DNA of 41,184 bases from Rhodocollybia butyracea (GCA_015501585.1 JADNRY010000520.1:1-41184); one strand, 5' to 3'. Numbered from the stretch's first letter, positions 9,087 to 21,800 are shown. Numbers and translations are program-made. The notes: a model not told the origin generated them from the letters alone.

Positions 9087-11330
9087 ATCAACGACTGTCA
9101 ACAAGCAAAAAGTCGTATGTATATTTGTATGTATATTCTTCCCATCTTGTAGTCTTGTTGTATCAGCTGCTCCGAGGCTCGAGCTCGGTCTGGTGTGAAA
9201 AGTCTGTGGAATTCAATAGAACCTGCGCCGTGTAGATATCACTGTGTTGTTGAGTCAAAAGCTATTCAGCCTTGGTTTTACTACATTGAGAAATACATAC
9301 TGCGTTTCGCAGCACCATTAGCGCGGATGTCAGAGAGCACAGCTATGAGATGCTCATTGCCAGGTTATCAGGCTTAGCATGTGTATATTTTTCGGGAGGC
9401 TCTTGGGTGAAATTGAAATACTGGAACATCAATTACATATTCATTTTTGTCGTAGGTATCCGGCGCAGTTGGGAATTTTTGGAGCCGTGAGGCTCCCACA
9501 GGAGATTGGGGCCTTCGATATGCTCTATATATTCTATATTACTTGGCCTTTGCACCAGGCCTTATATACTACACTACGGGTTATCTACCGGCTCTGTAAT
9601 TACCTTAGTAAGTAAATCAGTAAGCAACGTCGGAGGAATATCAGTGCCGGATTGACATGATGTCATCGTCGGATCGGCAACTACAACAAATTTCCCTTCA
9701 TGACATGCCAGCCAAATGAGATGCCTTCATCCCAAATTGGCAAATTTACCTCGTTTGCAGTGCTCAAACCTGTGAATTGTCCCGAATCTCTGAAAAAGAT
9801 CCCACCATTTTTGTAACCTGCGCTCTCAGCTCTGCTAAGTCAGTGACTCAAAGTCAGAAAGGAGATCCAAGGTATGGGGTATCATAGTGTGTTACATGAA
9901 CATCTGATAGATATAATCATATATTGTATCTGATGGATGAGTGATCTTCAGTAACATAGTGGGGGAGTAACATGGTGGGGGAGGAGGGGGGAGCGAGGAT
10001 CCCTTGTGCCCGATAATGTGGAACATGACGCTGTAGCATTAAAGGTTGATTGAAGCTGGTTTGATTTGTCCTTATAAACCCTGCGGAGCTGCTCGTTTCA
10101 AGTTATAGCTGTGGAAGTGATAAACAAGTTGTAGAAAGCATAGATAACCGTATGTCTCGGAAAGCGTACCGCGTTGAGTGATTGCTGCCATGATCATATG
10201 TTAACCGCCCATGTGTCAAGACGGTTTTTAGTAGTTGGCCATAATGTATTCTGGCTGGGCGCAAAGTAAAGAGCCTGAGAGAAGTTGCAGCCTACTTAAA
10301 CAAAGTTATACTATATAGTGAGGCCCCTTACTTAGGCTGACCGGTAGTTTGGGTGGCATCAGTGCACTATTTTTCCAAGTAAATGTACACAGTCCAAGGC
10401 GCTTGAAGCAAGTTGAACCATCATCAGAAGTGTGTGATATCAGATCGGCAATACTTACACTGAGTCCAAATCAGAGCAACGACTTCTATTTTTCAAGAAA
10501 CCTGCTTGATAGGTAGATATGGCGAGGATACGCACTGATTTGACTTGAGTTTCCAGCTGTGTTATTTGCAAGAATCGCTGGGCTAGCTATAAGTATGTGA
10601 ACCTCACAAGTTGCAAGTGTATGGCAGCGCAAATGAAGGAATCTGGTGAGACCCAAATCCGACCTGGTGAGACTAGCAGTCCTGGATGGGCCTAGATAGT
10701 GGCGATCAAGTCGGTGAGGATCTACATGCAATATGTAGATGATCAGCATTCAGGATAACTGATGGACGGATTATCACCTTGCCCTCGGTGAGTTTTCTTA
10801 CCCGCAGTTGCCTGACTCTGGGTAAGACACTAGCGTCCTAAATAAGGCCGCAATCTGAGAGGTTCAAAGGGTGCGATATCTCTCGTCAACAGTACCGAAT
10901 TCCGTCGCTAGTATCCGAAAATCCAACATAATATTCCTGTAATTCAACAGAGCTGTATCAAGTGTATCTTAGTGATTCGGCAAATGCCTTTGAATATCTA
11001 TCCTAAGCTCAGTTGCCAATCAGTCCACAAGAGTGTCGATCCGGAAAGACGTTGTAAAGCTAGTTCATCTGATATGCCATGAGAGATAAAGTGTATATCC
11101 GCAGAACGAAGGAAAAAGATCTATTGACTGTGGATGATAGGTCACCGGTCAAGTGCTCATGTTAATCTCGTCCTTGAGCAACAACAGTTTTATCTTTGAC
11201 CATAATGATCATTCTACATGTCGGCACGCAACTACGCTATATTGTCACTAACAGATCAAGTACGTACCGATGCATACTCTACAAAATCGGACGCATATGT
11301 ATGTTCATTTTTGACATCCCAGTTCAAATC
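9087..11330. other. no gene recognised
   Basis: About 2.2 kb with only short open frames. Visible structures are a perfect hairpin (GGAGCC-GTGA-GGCTCC, about 9480-9495) close to TATATA motifs at 9521-9528, which could be the remains of an LTR, and a G-rich run near 9960-9990. Several minus-strand GTAAGT-like donors (for example near 10446 and 10799) hint at an eroded multi-exon gene, but no convincing protein could be assembled. Confidence 0.4.
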
Positions 11331-11631
11331 TCAACGGTCATGCGCTAACAAACAAAAGAAGTGAGAAAGGCGAAGAGCCAAAGTCGACTTGAAAGAGTGA
11401 GGAACGGAGTAATATGACTGACAGGCGGATGCGACCTGGATATCTCGAGCGAAAAGTCAGAACCATGGGCCGTGAGGTTGAGAAATTTGTGGCCAGTGAT
11501 TTTGAACTAGCCGTAACACATTATACAGCAAAGATATCAACGAACTTACATTAAAGTGTACTTACGACCGCTAAAAAGGTGGCATGTAACGCGGAGACAC
11601 CGATGAGACGGAGTGACAAGTTTACGGTCAT
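11331..11631 (-). CDS. possible small secreted protein (two exons), very tentative
   Basis: An ATG at 11631 opens 22 residues with a hydrophobic, alanine-rich pattern like a signal peptide (M-T-V-N-L-S-L-R-L-I ... F-L-A-V). They end exactly at a strong GTAAGT donor (intron 11565-11436, acceptor TATCCAG). The next exon adds V-A-S-A-C-Q-S-Y-Y and stops at 11331-11333, giving 56 residues. The donor/acceptor pair and signal-like start are the only evidence. No family is recognised, and it could be the first two exons of a longer gene. Confidence 0.2.
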
Positions 11632-13393
11632 CTTCTGCTATCGCTGTGTGACGTAGCGATGAGACGCCGAGGTAACTGAACCGAAAGCAAATACGCTCAC
11701 TCGGGCAGCGTTCATTCCAACTTTATCCTCTCATGTCAAGACGACCGAGGAGTATAACGGAGTATATTGACTTCGGTTTCGATGATACAAAGGTGAATGG
11801 GAGCGGAAAGGGCAGCACCGTGAACCAGATGTCTGGTGAGATAGGACCAAGGATTGGGAGAGTCCGAAGTGCGTCGTATGCTGCGACGGTAAGGGTTTTA
11901 TCGTAACCAGGATACTATAGTGCATCACAGCTTGTACAGGACGAGTGATTCCGAGTCTGTGCAGACAAGGATACAGATAAGGTGACTGTGGTGGTTTGCT
12001 TGTAATGACGACTGCTTGGAAAAGTCGATCTCATCGACAAACAGATGGTCTCTTATACTACTATAACTTATAGTGTACCTTCACGACAAAGAAAGTGCCA
12101 ATCGACAATCCACAGGGGAATGGGCTGAACAAGATATTGCGTAAGATCGGCCTACACTGGCCATGAATGCATGACGTCCAGCCAGAATCTGATATATGGA
12201 TCCAGCAGAGGGAATGGACACTACAAATAAGACGGAGAGCAAAAGATGCCGACGAATTCGAAGCAAGAGGAAGGACAGCCATGCAATCATGAGGTGACGT
12301 CGCTGTAGCAGCTCTTGGCCATGTGCATGAGTACTTGAGTCATCACGGACCTCGGGATAAACGGAGATTGTACCAATAGACTGAGCGGAAAGTTCAGGGT
12401 GCGGGTGAGCAGTCGAGTTCGGTCATAAACCCAGACTTTCCTTAAGACAACAAGCGGACCAGAGAAAAAAGCTCAAGTCGATAGCAGATATGTAGAAACA
12501 ATCAATAGAAACAATCAATCCGAAACTTACCGGAATACTAAGTAGTCTCGCATTCTGAGTCGCTACAACATCTCAGTCAACCTGCCAACAAATGTTTCAG
12601 CCCTGGGCCTGAGTTTCAACCTTCTTCTTGCATCTATCCAGCGCGATGATGTGGAGTTATTTCCATCCATAACAAGGTGAAAACTAGCGATAAATTGTCC
12701 GAAGAAAAGTAGTTGACGGAAAAGAGAGAGAAGCGTTGTTGCTGCTCCCCGGTGTCAGGCCGCCGGGCTGAGCGTCCGGCCGGCGTTTCACAAATGTCTG
12801 ACGGGTCAAAGCTGTTCATCGCAAACGCTTTGACTTTAACGAGACCTTCGCTTACAGCTTTGTAGCTTGGGGGCCAGAACGCATGTCATTGGGTGGTACA
12901 TACAAAGAAGATGGCTCCCTATCACCAGTTACTTCATAGATCATGAGGTAATTCTATGCAGCGTTCGACACGTAGTTACGAGTAAGTAGCAGCATATTGA
13001 GGAGAGTTGTTTGAGACAGAGTAGTGGTACATGATTAGCAGATTTAGTGCTTATGCGCTATATCCATCTCTCAGCTCGGTCAATGAGGGCTCCTGGTACA
13101 TGCCAAGAGTCTTTCAGTTTATTACACAGGCTTTAGAGATTCAAAGTACACTGGCTATTAAAGCGGTATCGTCGGATTTTGTATCGATCCGGTCGAGCCG
13201 TTTCGATGGACGGGTTACATTCTCAGAATTCTGGCAATACACAGGCTACGGCCAAAGCACATCTAGAGGAGGCGGCCATAGCTTACGCTGAAGCTCGCAT
13301 GGACTACCGCATGAACAGCCTTCACTAGGCCTTTATTTATGGCAACTTGAGCTTTCCACCTCCTCACTTCGTTTCTGTTACTCTCAACATCTC
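11632..13393. other. no gene recognised; upstream region of the kinase-like gene
   Basis: A minus-strand frame at 12819-12634 and hydrophobic frames at about 12290-12061 could be exons of an unrecognised gene; a GTAAGT donor occurs near 12530. The part near 11840-11910 resembles 26700-26780. The last few hundred bases before 13394 presumably hold the promoter of the plus-strand gene. Confidence 0.35.
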
Positions 13394-15662
13394 ATGGCAC
13401 CAATTAAACTTTTCGAAAACTCATCGAATTTTACAATTCAAGGCTCTAAAATTAATGCGATTGGTCGGGACCTCGTAGTCACGAACAACTACCACCAAGG
13501 CGTGGCTCGCGTCGAGGTCAGTCCAGGCAAACAAGTACGTTCATTCCCATTTGTTCTTGATTTGTTCCGAATGTACACAGAGCCTGATGCACAAAAGTAG
13601 TTCCCTATCATCCATATGAGCGATATTTATCTCCTTGGTACAATCGCGCACTCTAAGATCGAGGACTCCAATGGGCGGTGCTGGTCACACAAACAGTAAG
13701 CACTGTGAAATTCAAGTCAAATCGGTATACAGTGGTTACATATGAGGGTCCGAAATCTAAAAAAGTGAGATAATTACCATCTGAATTGTACATCTTTTAC
13801 TGGACTCACGCTCATCACCCCGAATCAGGTATTCGAAAATGACCTCCTCCGATACTCTCGCATACGGTAGGCTCATTGTCGCACGATGTTAGCCGCTAGA
13901 TCCCTTACAGTATTCTCGCAGGAGCCCAAACCTGGTACAGCTGTATGGAATCATTCAGTGGGACTTGCCGGCGATGATATTTCATGACGGTATGTACTCG
14001 TTTTCAAAATACTTACATGATAGCCGAGGCGTCACTGGGACTCAACATAGGTTGATCCAGATCTTATTCCATATGAGTACTTTTTGAGTTCGTTCAGGTC
14101 CAGACCAATGGCGTACGCATACCTCAACTATCGCTTTGTACCTAGTTGTTCATCAACTCATGTTCATATTTGACTTTGATTGGGCCTTCTAGACTATCGA
14201 CTCCCTGCAAGCATTCCTGTCACAAGGAGATACATCTGCAGTGAGTTGTGTCTCTCGTTCTGCAGGACTGCAATAAAACCAAAATAAAACTACTAACGGC
14301 TGTTGAAGGGAATTTATCCAGGAAAGCATTGGATGCAACCGGCTTCTGGACTGGTATGCCTTGGTCCTGAAGGTCCCTACGGCTCTAAACTGGGACATGG
14401 CCTGAAAGAAATCCAAGTTCCAGAAAGATGGATTCCTGCGCTCAGGTTCCAGGAGTACGCCTCGGATGAGGCCGTTATTAAGCATATTGAAGACCATTTT
14501 GGAAGTATTGAGTGGTTGATAGTGCAATCATATGCAGGCAAGTGCCGACAGTCTGTGCCACTTGAAGATACTTTTTCTGGGCTGTCTTTCGGGTCAGTCT
14601 GGAGCTATTGGGGAGATGTGAGTAGTAGAAATCCCCAGAGCGATCTCCCATTCATGTACCAAATTATTAATCAATTGACAATTCAGAAACCCATCGCACA
14701 AGCACAGCTCACCCACGGAATTTCTTATTCAATCACAGGATGGAAGTCGGATCATGATTCTCATAGTGGAGATTCTATATCGCATTGCTCAGTCAACGGT
14801 GTGGAGGGGTGGGCGCGGTAGGGTTTCGGGGTCCTGCAAATAAACCAGTACTCACAAATATCATGTACAGCGTTAACTACACGCTGGGAGACCATTCGTT
14901 TTCTCCAACGTTTGTCCTTGACATTGATATGCAGCCTGGACCATCATGCGGCTTTTTGAAGGCTGCTTGGCTTGCACAGGCCGCTCATGTTAACCCAAAT
15001 ATGTCTACTACAAAATACGGTAAATCCATCCTTCTCGTGCGTGTCAGACTCAATTCATTGCTGCATCCTGTTACTTATAGTGGTCATTAGCTCAAAAATT
15101 CGGATCTCCTTATTCTTTGACAAATGGGATTCTGCATATGAGGAGACTGCCACGAGCCTGAGTCACGATATCTACCTATTTGTTGCTCCAGTAAAAGAAT
15201 TCAACATCTCATCCGTCCCACATTTCTCCTTGCATGATCCTCCATATTTCTGGTCTATGGACCCACTTGGGTCGATTCCAATAAATCAGGAAACCCAGGC
15301 ACTTCTGGGAACCCTTCCTTCGCTACATATATCTGTGCATGGAGACAACTGGGACAGCTCGCAGTATTTGGCTGTTTCAGAGTACATACGGTACCGCGGG
15401 TTTGATCCTTCTGAATTAAAATATGCGCAAATTCAAGGGTATCCAATCTTTGAAGCTCTTGGTGATGAAGATTTTGAGATCGTGGATCCAGAAGAGTCTT
15501 TCCAGGATGATTTTCCGAGCGATGGTGAGTTATTTTACGAGACAATATGGTACTTGACGGTAATCCTTACCTCCAGAGGATGTGCCAGGTGATAATGGTA
15601 ATTGGGAGTTTGTTCCGAGACAAGCACTACAATCTCCCGAATTAAAGAGTGGACGTAACTAG
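13394..15662 (+). pseudogene. kinase-like agaricomycete family protein, copy 1 (near full length, frame damaged)
   Basis: Exon 1 (13394-13534, 47 codons) encodes F-E-N-S-S-N-F-T-I-Q-G and D-L-V-V-T-N-N-Y, the N-terminal signature of a large agaricomycete family. Later exons give T-V-V-T-Y-E-G and N-L-V-Q-L-Y-G-I-I-Q-W-D, resembling the N-lobe of protein kinases, then H-W-M-Q-P-A-S-G-L. The C-terminal part has Y-F-W-S-M-D-P-L-G and Y-R-G-F-D-P-S-E-L-K-Y-A. The last intron is 15525-15576 and the stop is at 15660. No HRD or DFG catalytic motif is visible, so a pseudokinase is more likely than an active enzyme. Against copy 2, exon 2 is 7 nt shorter and loses frame. A further frame break lies near 15100. 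It is either a pseudogene or has introns I could not resolve. Confidence 0.6.
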
Positions 15663-15969
15663 CAGGTGCCAGGCATCTCTATATTGAAATATTCTCCTCA
15701 ACGGTGTATCTGGATTACCAGAAATTTTTACAAACTTTTTTACTGATAGTCACCGAGAAAATCACTGTCCAAAGACCGAATTTAGCCGCACCGTCCCTGC
15801 TAGAAGGTTTGTGGAGTTTTAGCAGACTGTGGAGTTTTGATTTTGGGGGGTGGGACTACATACTTGCAGTCAACTTGCAGTGAATATATTGCCGCAGACA
15901 TCTATCACCGGCGCAGCTTGACGGGCTTGAAGAGCATGTTTAGAAGTTAGGGCAAAATTAGAGTAATCC

Positions 15970-16213
15970 TCATTCTCGACGGAAAACGTGTGCGAGTTTG
16001 ACATCGGGGTTTTCACGAATGAAAGTCTCAGAGATAGTAACTTGGCCTGCGCACACTTCCTGGTGTACATACAATGAAATGGTAAAATTAACGATACGTA
16101 AGATCTACAAACGTACATACCAATACCACGCTTCATGAAAGAGGGGGAAGTTGGGAGGAAGCCTTGACGAGAAGGGGAGAGGCGATGGCGAGAATAGCAC
16201 TGGTGACCTTCAT
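15970..16213 (-). pseudogene. possible small secreted protein, broken
   Basis: An ATG at 16213 starts M-K-V-T-S-A-I-L-A-I-A-S-P-L-L-V-K-A-S-S, a good signal-peptide pattern, but a stop follows after about six more residues. A GTATGT..CCAG intron and a second open exon (V-C-A-G-Q-V-T-I-S-E-T-F-I-R-E-N, stop at 15970-15972) lie downstream in another frame. The layout suggests a small secreted protein disabled by a frameshift. No family is recognised. Confidence 0.25.
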
Positions 16214-16302
16214 TGTGCTGAGAAACGAAGTATCCTAGGATGAGGAGTAAGTACGATAAACCAACCAACTTTGTCTTCGTATATATCTTCAACTTTGTTC
16301 GC

Positions 16303-16425
16303 CTAAGGGTACTTGCACCAAAGTTGCACGTAGATTGCGGGAAACATTAACTGCATTACATCTACAAGTCATAGGGCCTCGTAGGGCTTGAGGCCACTGG
16401 TTTTTGCTCAGGAACAGGCACAAAG
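16303..16425. repeat. dispersed repeat A, copy 1
   Basis: It shares GGTACTTGCACCAAAGTTGC and, after a gap, ACATCTACAAGTCATAGG..CCT with 18476-18577 in the same orientation. The two copies are clearly diverged. No terminal structure was found. Confidence 0.55.
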
Positions 16426-16725
16426 CCGAAGATATCAAAAGGTCATAGTAGGTCAGAGTAGCCAGATCGCACATGATATGGTCGCCGCTTAGAATACCCA
16501 CCATGGTCATCATCATGGAAGTCTTCATATATCAAGTCGCAAAGATAGTAGATGTCAGTCTGGTTGGGCGCTTGGACGCAGCAGGGTTTTGTCAGGATGC
16601 AGCAGGTAACAAAAGAGTGGCTCAGGCCCCTTTGAAACAACACACGATGCGATGCATTGGAATCCTACGAGGACGCAACAGACCGGCGGGCAAACGGGAA
16701 ACAAACGCACAAAGCAGTGAAGAGT

Positions 16726-18297
16726 ACATAGGGGTTTGATTTTCGGAGGAGCAAAGCCAGTGGGGGTCTCTATAGATAGAGTGCAGGTCTGGTTTCACGG
16801 AGGTACAGTGTTGTTGATACGTAGGTCACTACATGAGTACCCGGAGGTCGACGTTCAGGTCAAGCATCCTAACTGTCATACCCGATGCAGATCCACGCGC
16901 GATATGGAGGTCCTCGAGCGACAAGAAGGGTGAGGCAAGAATACTTACTTATGCTAGAACTTCAGAACCGATGTCAATTGGTAGGTTTAGGAGTACTCGA
17001 ATCAGATGTAAGTATGAGTGGAGAGGAACTTGGTATGAGAAAAGATAAGGCGATGATTGGCATGATTATTCCACGGCTCCCATCCCTATGAGCTGGATTT
17101 GCATAAATCCAGAAACCTCGTCTCCCATCCACCGATTACCTCACTCTCAAACTATCAATAATAGCGCCTCAGAAGCTCCGCCTTGGCTATCCGTCTGGCG
17201 AATACCAACCCGCGCGTCCCGACTCGAAGTCACCCCCAGATCGCGCGCATCCTCCCTCCGTCCCTTCTTCGAACTCTAACTCGGGTACAGCGATCTGATC
17301 CCATTATCTCCCACTATACCGGATCACCACCTCATCCCTATGCACGTCTGTCTGCGGCGCGAGCACGTCACCGGGGATAGGAATAGGCATAGGAGACGAA
17401 ACCAGTTTGGGTTTTTTTACGCGGAAGGGGAAGAGAATTTGCGTTATGCGATGTCGAAGCATTCATGGCAGCAGAGAGCGAAAGAGTGAACGCTGAACGC
17501 GTGCACAGGTTTCTTCTGTTTCGCATGTGCTGACCGGCCACGACCTGCTGGAATAGGGGGGCCGGTGAGGAGATAGTCTCGAAGACCGGGTTCTGAAGAG
17601 TTTTTCGATGACGTTCAAATGCCGTGTCGCTTCTGGGCTGGTTTGGGTTCGACTGGTGTTTGAGCTGGGTTTGATAGCGGCGTGAAGAGGGGAGAGCAGC
17701 GCGCAAACATAAATGTAAATGCCAACAACGAGCTCATTCAATACATTGGTATAGGATCCTACAGCGGGACTCGAATCATAAGTGCTTTGGAGAATGCGTA
17801 ACTGCGTACGGGCGTACCGAGCTGATACCCCAGCGCATCAGCCAGCAAATCTCCCTTTCCTCATTCCGGCAATTGCTAGCTCGATCTGCGATTTATCCAT
17901 ATCCATGCAAACAACGGAGAAAATTCCACTACTGTAAGACCGACAGGCGAAAGTGGAACATGAGAACTGTCCTGCAACAGAGTTGGCCAATTCTGTCGTT
18001 AGACCAGAAAGTGGAGCATTGTTGGCACGCCAACGTTAACCTTGAAATCGCAATGGTGCTCAGAAACGCCGTGGTCGTTGAGATATTGACTTTCTGTCAC
18101 TAACTAGTAACATTAGCACAGTACGTCCAAGCTTGATTGACAAAATGCAAGACTTACCGAGGTCCGATACATTCCCTTCAAAATTACATCGACGTGTTGA
18201 AGAAAAAACCGGAGCCAACGGGCCGACCGGTCTGTAAGCGCTTTTTTTCTTTGTTCGTCATGATCTCGATCATGCATCATGAACAGGTGAGCAGCTG
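16726..18297. repeat. direct segmental duplication, copy 1
   Basis: Three blocks are collinear with the second copy: 16735-17100 with 21745-22100, 17200-17760 with 22180-22830, and 17870-18297 with 23020-23453. Shared landmarks are GGTTTCACGGAGGTA, ATCGCGC/ATCCCGCGCA with CGGATCA-type flanks, and GTCATGATCTCGATCATGCATCATG. Two minus-strand frames starting M-N-E-L-V-V-G and M-M-H-D-R-D-H-D-E-Q-R-K-K-A-L occur in both copies, with a conserved donor after the latter. They may be exons of an unrecognised, decayed gene. Confidence 0.7.
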
Positions 18298-18475
18298 AAA
18301 AATGGGAGTAGTACAACTGAGGGAGGGAAAAACTATGAACTGGCTAATATAAGTCTCGAAGTATCATATGTATGTGTAAGCATGGAATGAAGGTAGACAG
18401 ACATATGAGCAGGGATAGAAAGGTCTGAGCGTGAAAAACTGATCATACCAAGTACTACTCCAACAGCTTTCGTGG

Positions 18476-18577
18476 TGGGTACTTGCACCAAAGTTGCCTG
18501 TAGTTTTACCGCATGACCACATAACATCTACAGGTCATGAGACCTTGTCGGGCTCCGACTTTTGCTAAGGAGCAAAG
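18476..18577. repeat. dispersed repeat A, copy 2
   Basis: Same orientation as 16303-16425. The core GGTACTTGCACCAAAGTTGC is at about 18478-18497, followed by ACATCTACAGGTCATGAGACCTTG and TTTTGCTAAGGAGCAAAG. Confidence 0.55.
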
Positions 18578-18743
18578 AAAGACGTGTTCTACGTGACCAC
18601 TACAACCATCTACCCCACAAAGTCCTGTATAGCAATAAAACACAATATGATACATATATATTGATTAGAATTAGCCATCTTCTATCGTATCGTATCATAC
18701 CCCATCGTGTCCTACAAGATATCAAAAATCAAGAACCGACGAA

Positions 18744-21266
18744 TCACCTCGGCACCTCATACGCAGGCGGCGCATGTCCCTGCTCCGTCACCCCCTGCTG
18801 CTGCAGCCGGCTCTGTAATATCTGGATCAAGTTATCTGTGGGTATCTGTTCCAGCCGCGCATCAGCATCTGACCCAGACCCAGCCCCCGACCCAGCCACA
18901 CTGGGCATAGACAATGCCCCTGAAGTCAGCAATTTTCGCGTCCAGCCGAGTTCCCCACTCGACCCCGCCGTCTGCACGTACCCGTGCGAGGGCGTCCACG
19001 CGCCTGTGGGCAAGGGAGAGTACCAGGGCTTTTCAACGGGGAAACTATTTGAGTTGGAAAAGGTGGAGAGGCTGGGCATGGTGGGAGGAGGCCGGTGTTG
19101 CAGGGGTTCTAGGGCGTCAATGTGTAGGTTCTGGGATGTTTGGCGGCGTTTGAAGAAGAAGAGGGCAAAGGTGAGGAGAATGAGGAAGGCAACTGGGGGA
19201 TGGTTGGTTAGTCACTGTCGCTAGGTACTGGGGCGAGAGAGAGAGATTGGACCGACCGAGTCACTTACCTCCACTGACAACTGCGCCTACAATGGGCCCT
19301 ATGAGACTCTTGTGCTGGGCATCACTATTAGAGCTATTCGGATTACCCGAGTTGTCCGAGTTGTTGCCGTTCCCGCTTCCGCTTGTCCCATTAGAAGCCG
19401 TACCATTATTTCCGCTACTGAGATTAACCTGTGCACCATTGACCAGCGCGAACACCGCTTGCGTCTGATTCGTCAGGTCAAACGGTGCGGGAGGTCCAAT
19501 CCAGGAGTTTGCGTAGACGTTGCTACCGGGTGTAGTCGCCGCAGATGTAATTGTATTGTACTGACTCGGAAAAGCAGGTAAGGTTTTGCGTTTTGGTTTT
19601 CCGGGGAGGTATAACGTGAGAGGAGAAAGGCTCACCTGAACACTTAAGAAACTCCCGACATAGGTTAACAAGTCCGCAGGCCCTTGAAGAACGTGATACA
19701 ATGCCCCGATGCCTTGAACAATGGTCGGGTCTCCTACACCTTCCCCAGTGTCTAGAGGTGCAAAGGTCAGATAAAATCACAAATCCGAAAGAATAAGGTA
19801 AAAACGCACTGACGATGCCATTGGGCGCGTTGCACAGCGAGTTCGCTGCAAGCGTGATATTGACAATATCAGATCGCCTGGATATACACTTTGTTAGATT
19901 TCTGATACATGGTGTGCTTCTTATGATCAAAAACAGTCAACGACACTGACAAGGTATCTACAGACACACTCTGCTGTCCGAGGGTGGTACTTCCGGGGAG
20001 AATCGCGAGGCCTTCCATGAACCATCCTGTATGATCTAGCCGGAAAGAACCCGCACCCCAAATGTCACCACACCCACTTGCGTTCGCCGAAATCGAGGCG
20101 ACTCCGTTTCCGGGGCTAGTAACCTGTATGACATCGATCATGAATGCACCGGAATCCATAGCGGCGCTGAGGTATGTGGTGTTCCCAGTGGCTTGAGCGA
20201 GATATGCTGAGAGCCTGGGGGAATCACTGAATATAAGTAGATTAAAAATGGAGCTGGGAGGACTGACGTGAAGAACATGCTGAGAGAGGAAGTCGTGAGA
20301 GGGAAGTTTTGTCAAGGGGAAATCAGGACGACAAACGCAGTATTAGCCCCGTATAAGGTTGGATCGTCCACATCTGTTAGCTGTATATCCAAGACTGTAA
20401 GCCTTTGCAAGTTCCACACACACACAAGCACTTGCCCAAAACACCCCACCAACGAGGGTCGCTGCATTGAACGGTTCTATGACCATTTTCACCATAAAAG
20501 ATTGAATACACGCACCACCACCTGAGCAAGTTTTCCCAACGTTGACTGACTTTGTTGGGATCGTGCCCGAGGCCACATTTGCAGAAGATATCGTATAACT
20601 TCGACTATATTCCCATACCTGTATCGCTAAGTTGAGCATTGCCGAGTCCTGGTAGACTTGATATGCACGCATCGCATCGACGCCCTCATTACTGATAATA
20701 CCGGACCTATCAGTTAAGCGCATAATTCGAAACGAATTGGACATACACGATCTTTGTGGACGAACCGGATTACGATGAGCATGAGTTATAGTAAGGATCA
20801 AGGAATAAAAATGCGATACAAACACTGAAGCAGATGTTAGTAGAGAAAGAGTAGAGGAAGAGTTATGAACTTTTACATATTGGAACCCTGGAAAGTCGTG
20901 GTCGCGAAATACGCAGTGACTTGGTTTTTGTACGTAGTAGCATTGTTGTAGAGGTCGGAGACGGCCAAAACAGAGTAAAAATCGGCGTTGACTGTTTCCG
21001 AGAATGAGTAGATGAATAAACTGAAATAAAGCATTGAACCCACAGGAAGTCCCAAGGGTGAAGGCCTCTTGGATGGCTGCTTCGATAATTGCCTGACGGT
21101 CTTCATTGGATGCAGTGATATTCGTGCCCTATACGCCGGTCGTTCAGTGAGTGTACAGTTCATTGAGAACCAATAAACATACACTCCAAGTCGACGGTAC
21201 TACATACTCGGCACCTACGGCGCGCGAGGTGAGTAGTAGCACTGGAAGCCAATGTAGAAAGCTCAT
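18744..21266 (-). CDS. GH76-like glycosidase, type I membrane protein with secretion signal
   Basis: Exons read as 21266-21183 (signal peptide M-S-F-L-H-W-L-P-V-L-L-L), 21128-21044, 20991-20877, an exon ending at 20516, then 20461-20436, 20380-20337, 20214-19951, 19877-19810, 19751-19636, 19560-19269 and 19192-18744. The boundaries between 20877 and about 20700 are unresolved. The joined protein shows F-Y-S-V-L-A, M-R-A-Y-Q-V-Y-Q-D, G-G-V-F-W, A-L-S-A-Y-L-A-Q-A-T-G-N, W-F-M-E-G-L-A-I-L, V-Q-G-I-G-A-L-Y and W-I-G-P-P, in the order I recall for fungal GH76-like (six-hairpin, alpha-1,6-mannanase type) proteins. An Asn/Ser/Gly-rich stalk, one membrane helix (V-A-F-L-I-L-L-T-F-A-L-F-F-F) and a basic cytoplasmic tail follow. 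It likely acts on cell-wall mannan at the plasma membrane. One intron (20435-20381) appears to be GC..AG. Confidence 0.75.
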
Positions 21267-21666
21267 CAAGTGCTAGGTGCAGAAAAAGTATGGGAGAACA
21301 GCGCCGTACAAGAGAAGGGAGAAAATTGATGCTCCTGAGCAAAAGCAGTTCCCTCCGAAGCCTTGGTGGGAAAAATCCTGTGCGACACGAACAGAATCAA
21401 CTCGATATACACGAATCTAACAAACCGATCACTCAGGCAATCGCAGCGTAGCTAGCACCTCAATTGCCAGTGAGTCACGATCGCATCATAGAGCGCCGTC
21501 ACGGCGGAGAGGGGACTTGGTTATGATAAGTATAGCAATAAGCAGGTCCATTGAGACGTGAGGTGAGAGCTACCAGGACCAGGTGTTCCGCTTCAAATTG
21601 GGAACAACTTTTCGGAACCCAAGTGGAAGGCACCAGAAGAAAAATAATAATGAAAGAGGTACCGAA

Positions 21667-21800
21667 GGTTGGACTTTAAGAGAAGCAGAACCAGCGGAGT
21701 CCCGTTAATTGAGCACCACCTTCCTCAAGGACGCAAGAGATCGCACATAGGGGTTGATTTTAGGAGGAGTAGAGCCAGTGGGGTCTCGTCTATAGATAGA
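21667..21800 (+). repeat. degenerate tandem repeat at the start of duplication copy 2
   Basis: Two units of about 40 bp, near 21670 and 21755, translate as D-F-K-R-S-R-T-S-G-V and D-F-R-R-S-R-A-S-G-V in the same frame (plus). Copy 1 of the segmental duplication has only the second unit. No domain was recognised. Confidence 0.45.

Noticed and set aside
13591..13720. A tiny intron that would repair exon 2 of kinase-like copy 1
   Set aside because: A 20-nt GT..AG removal would restore frame, but it is far shorter than any other intron here. Copy 2 shows the longer exon is ancestral.
15255..15545. Minus-strand frame opposite the kinase-like gene (and its equivalents at 26081-26338 and 30149-30472)
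   Set aside because: These are antisense shadows that recur only because the plus-strand family is repeated.
18562..19224. 220-codon plus-strand open frame
   Set aside because: It is antisense to the C-terminal tail exon of the GH76-like gene, whose frame shows signal, domain and membrane helix. The plus frame has no domain.
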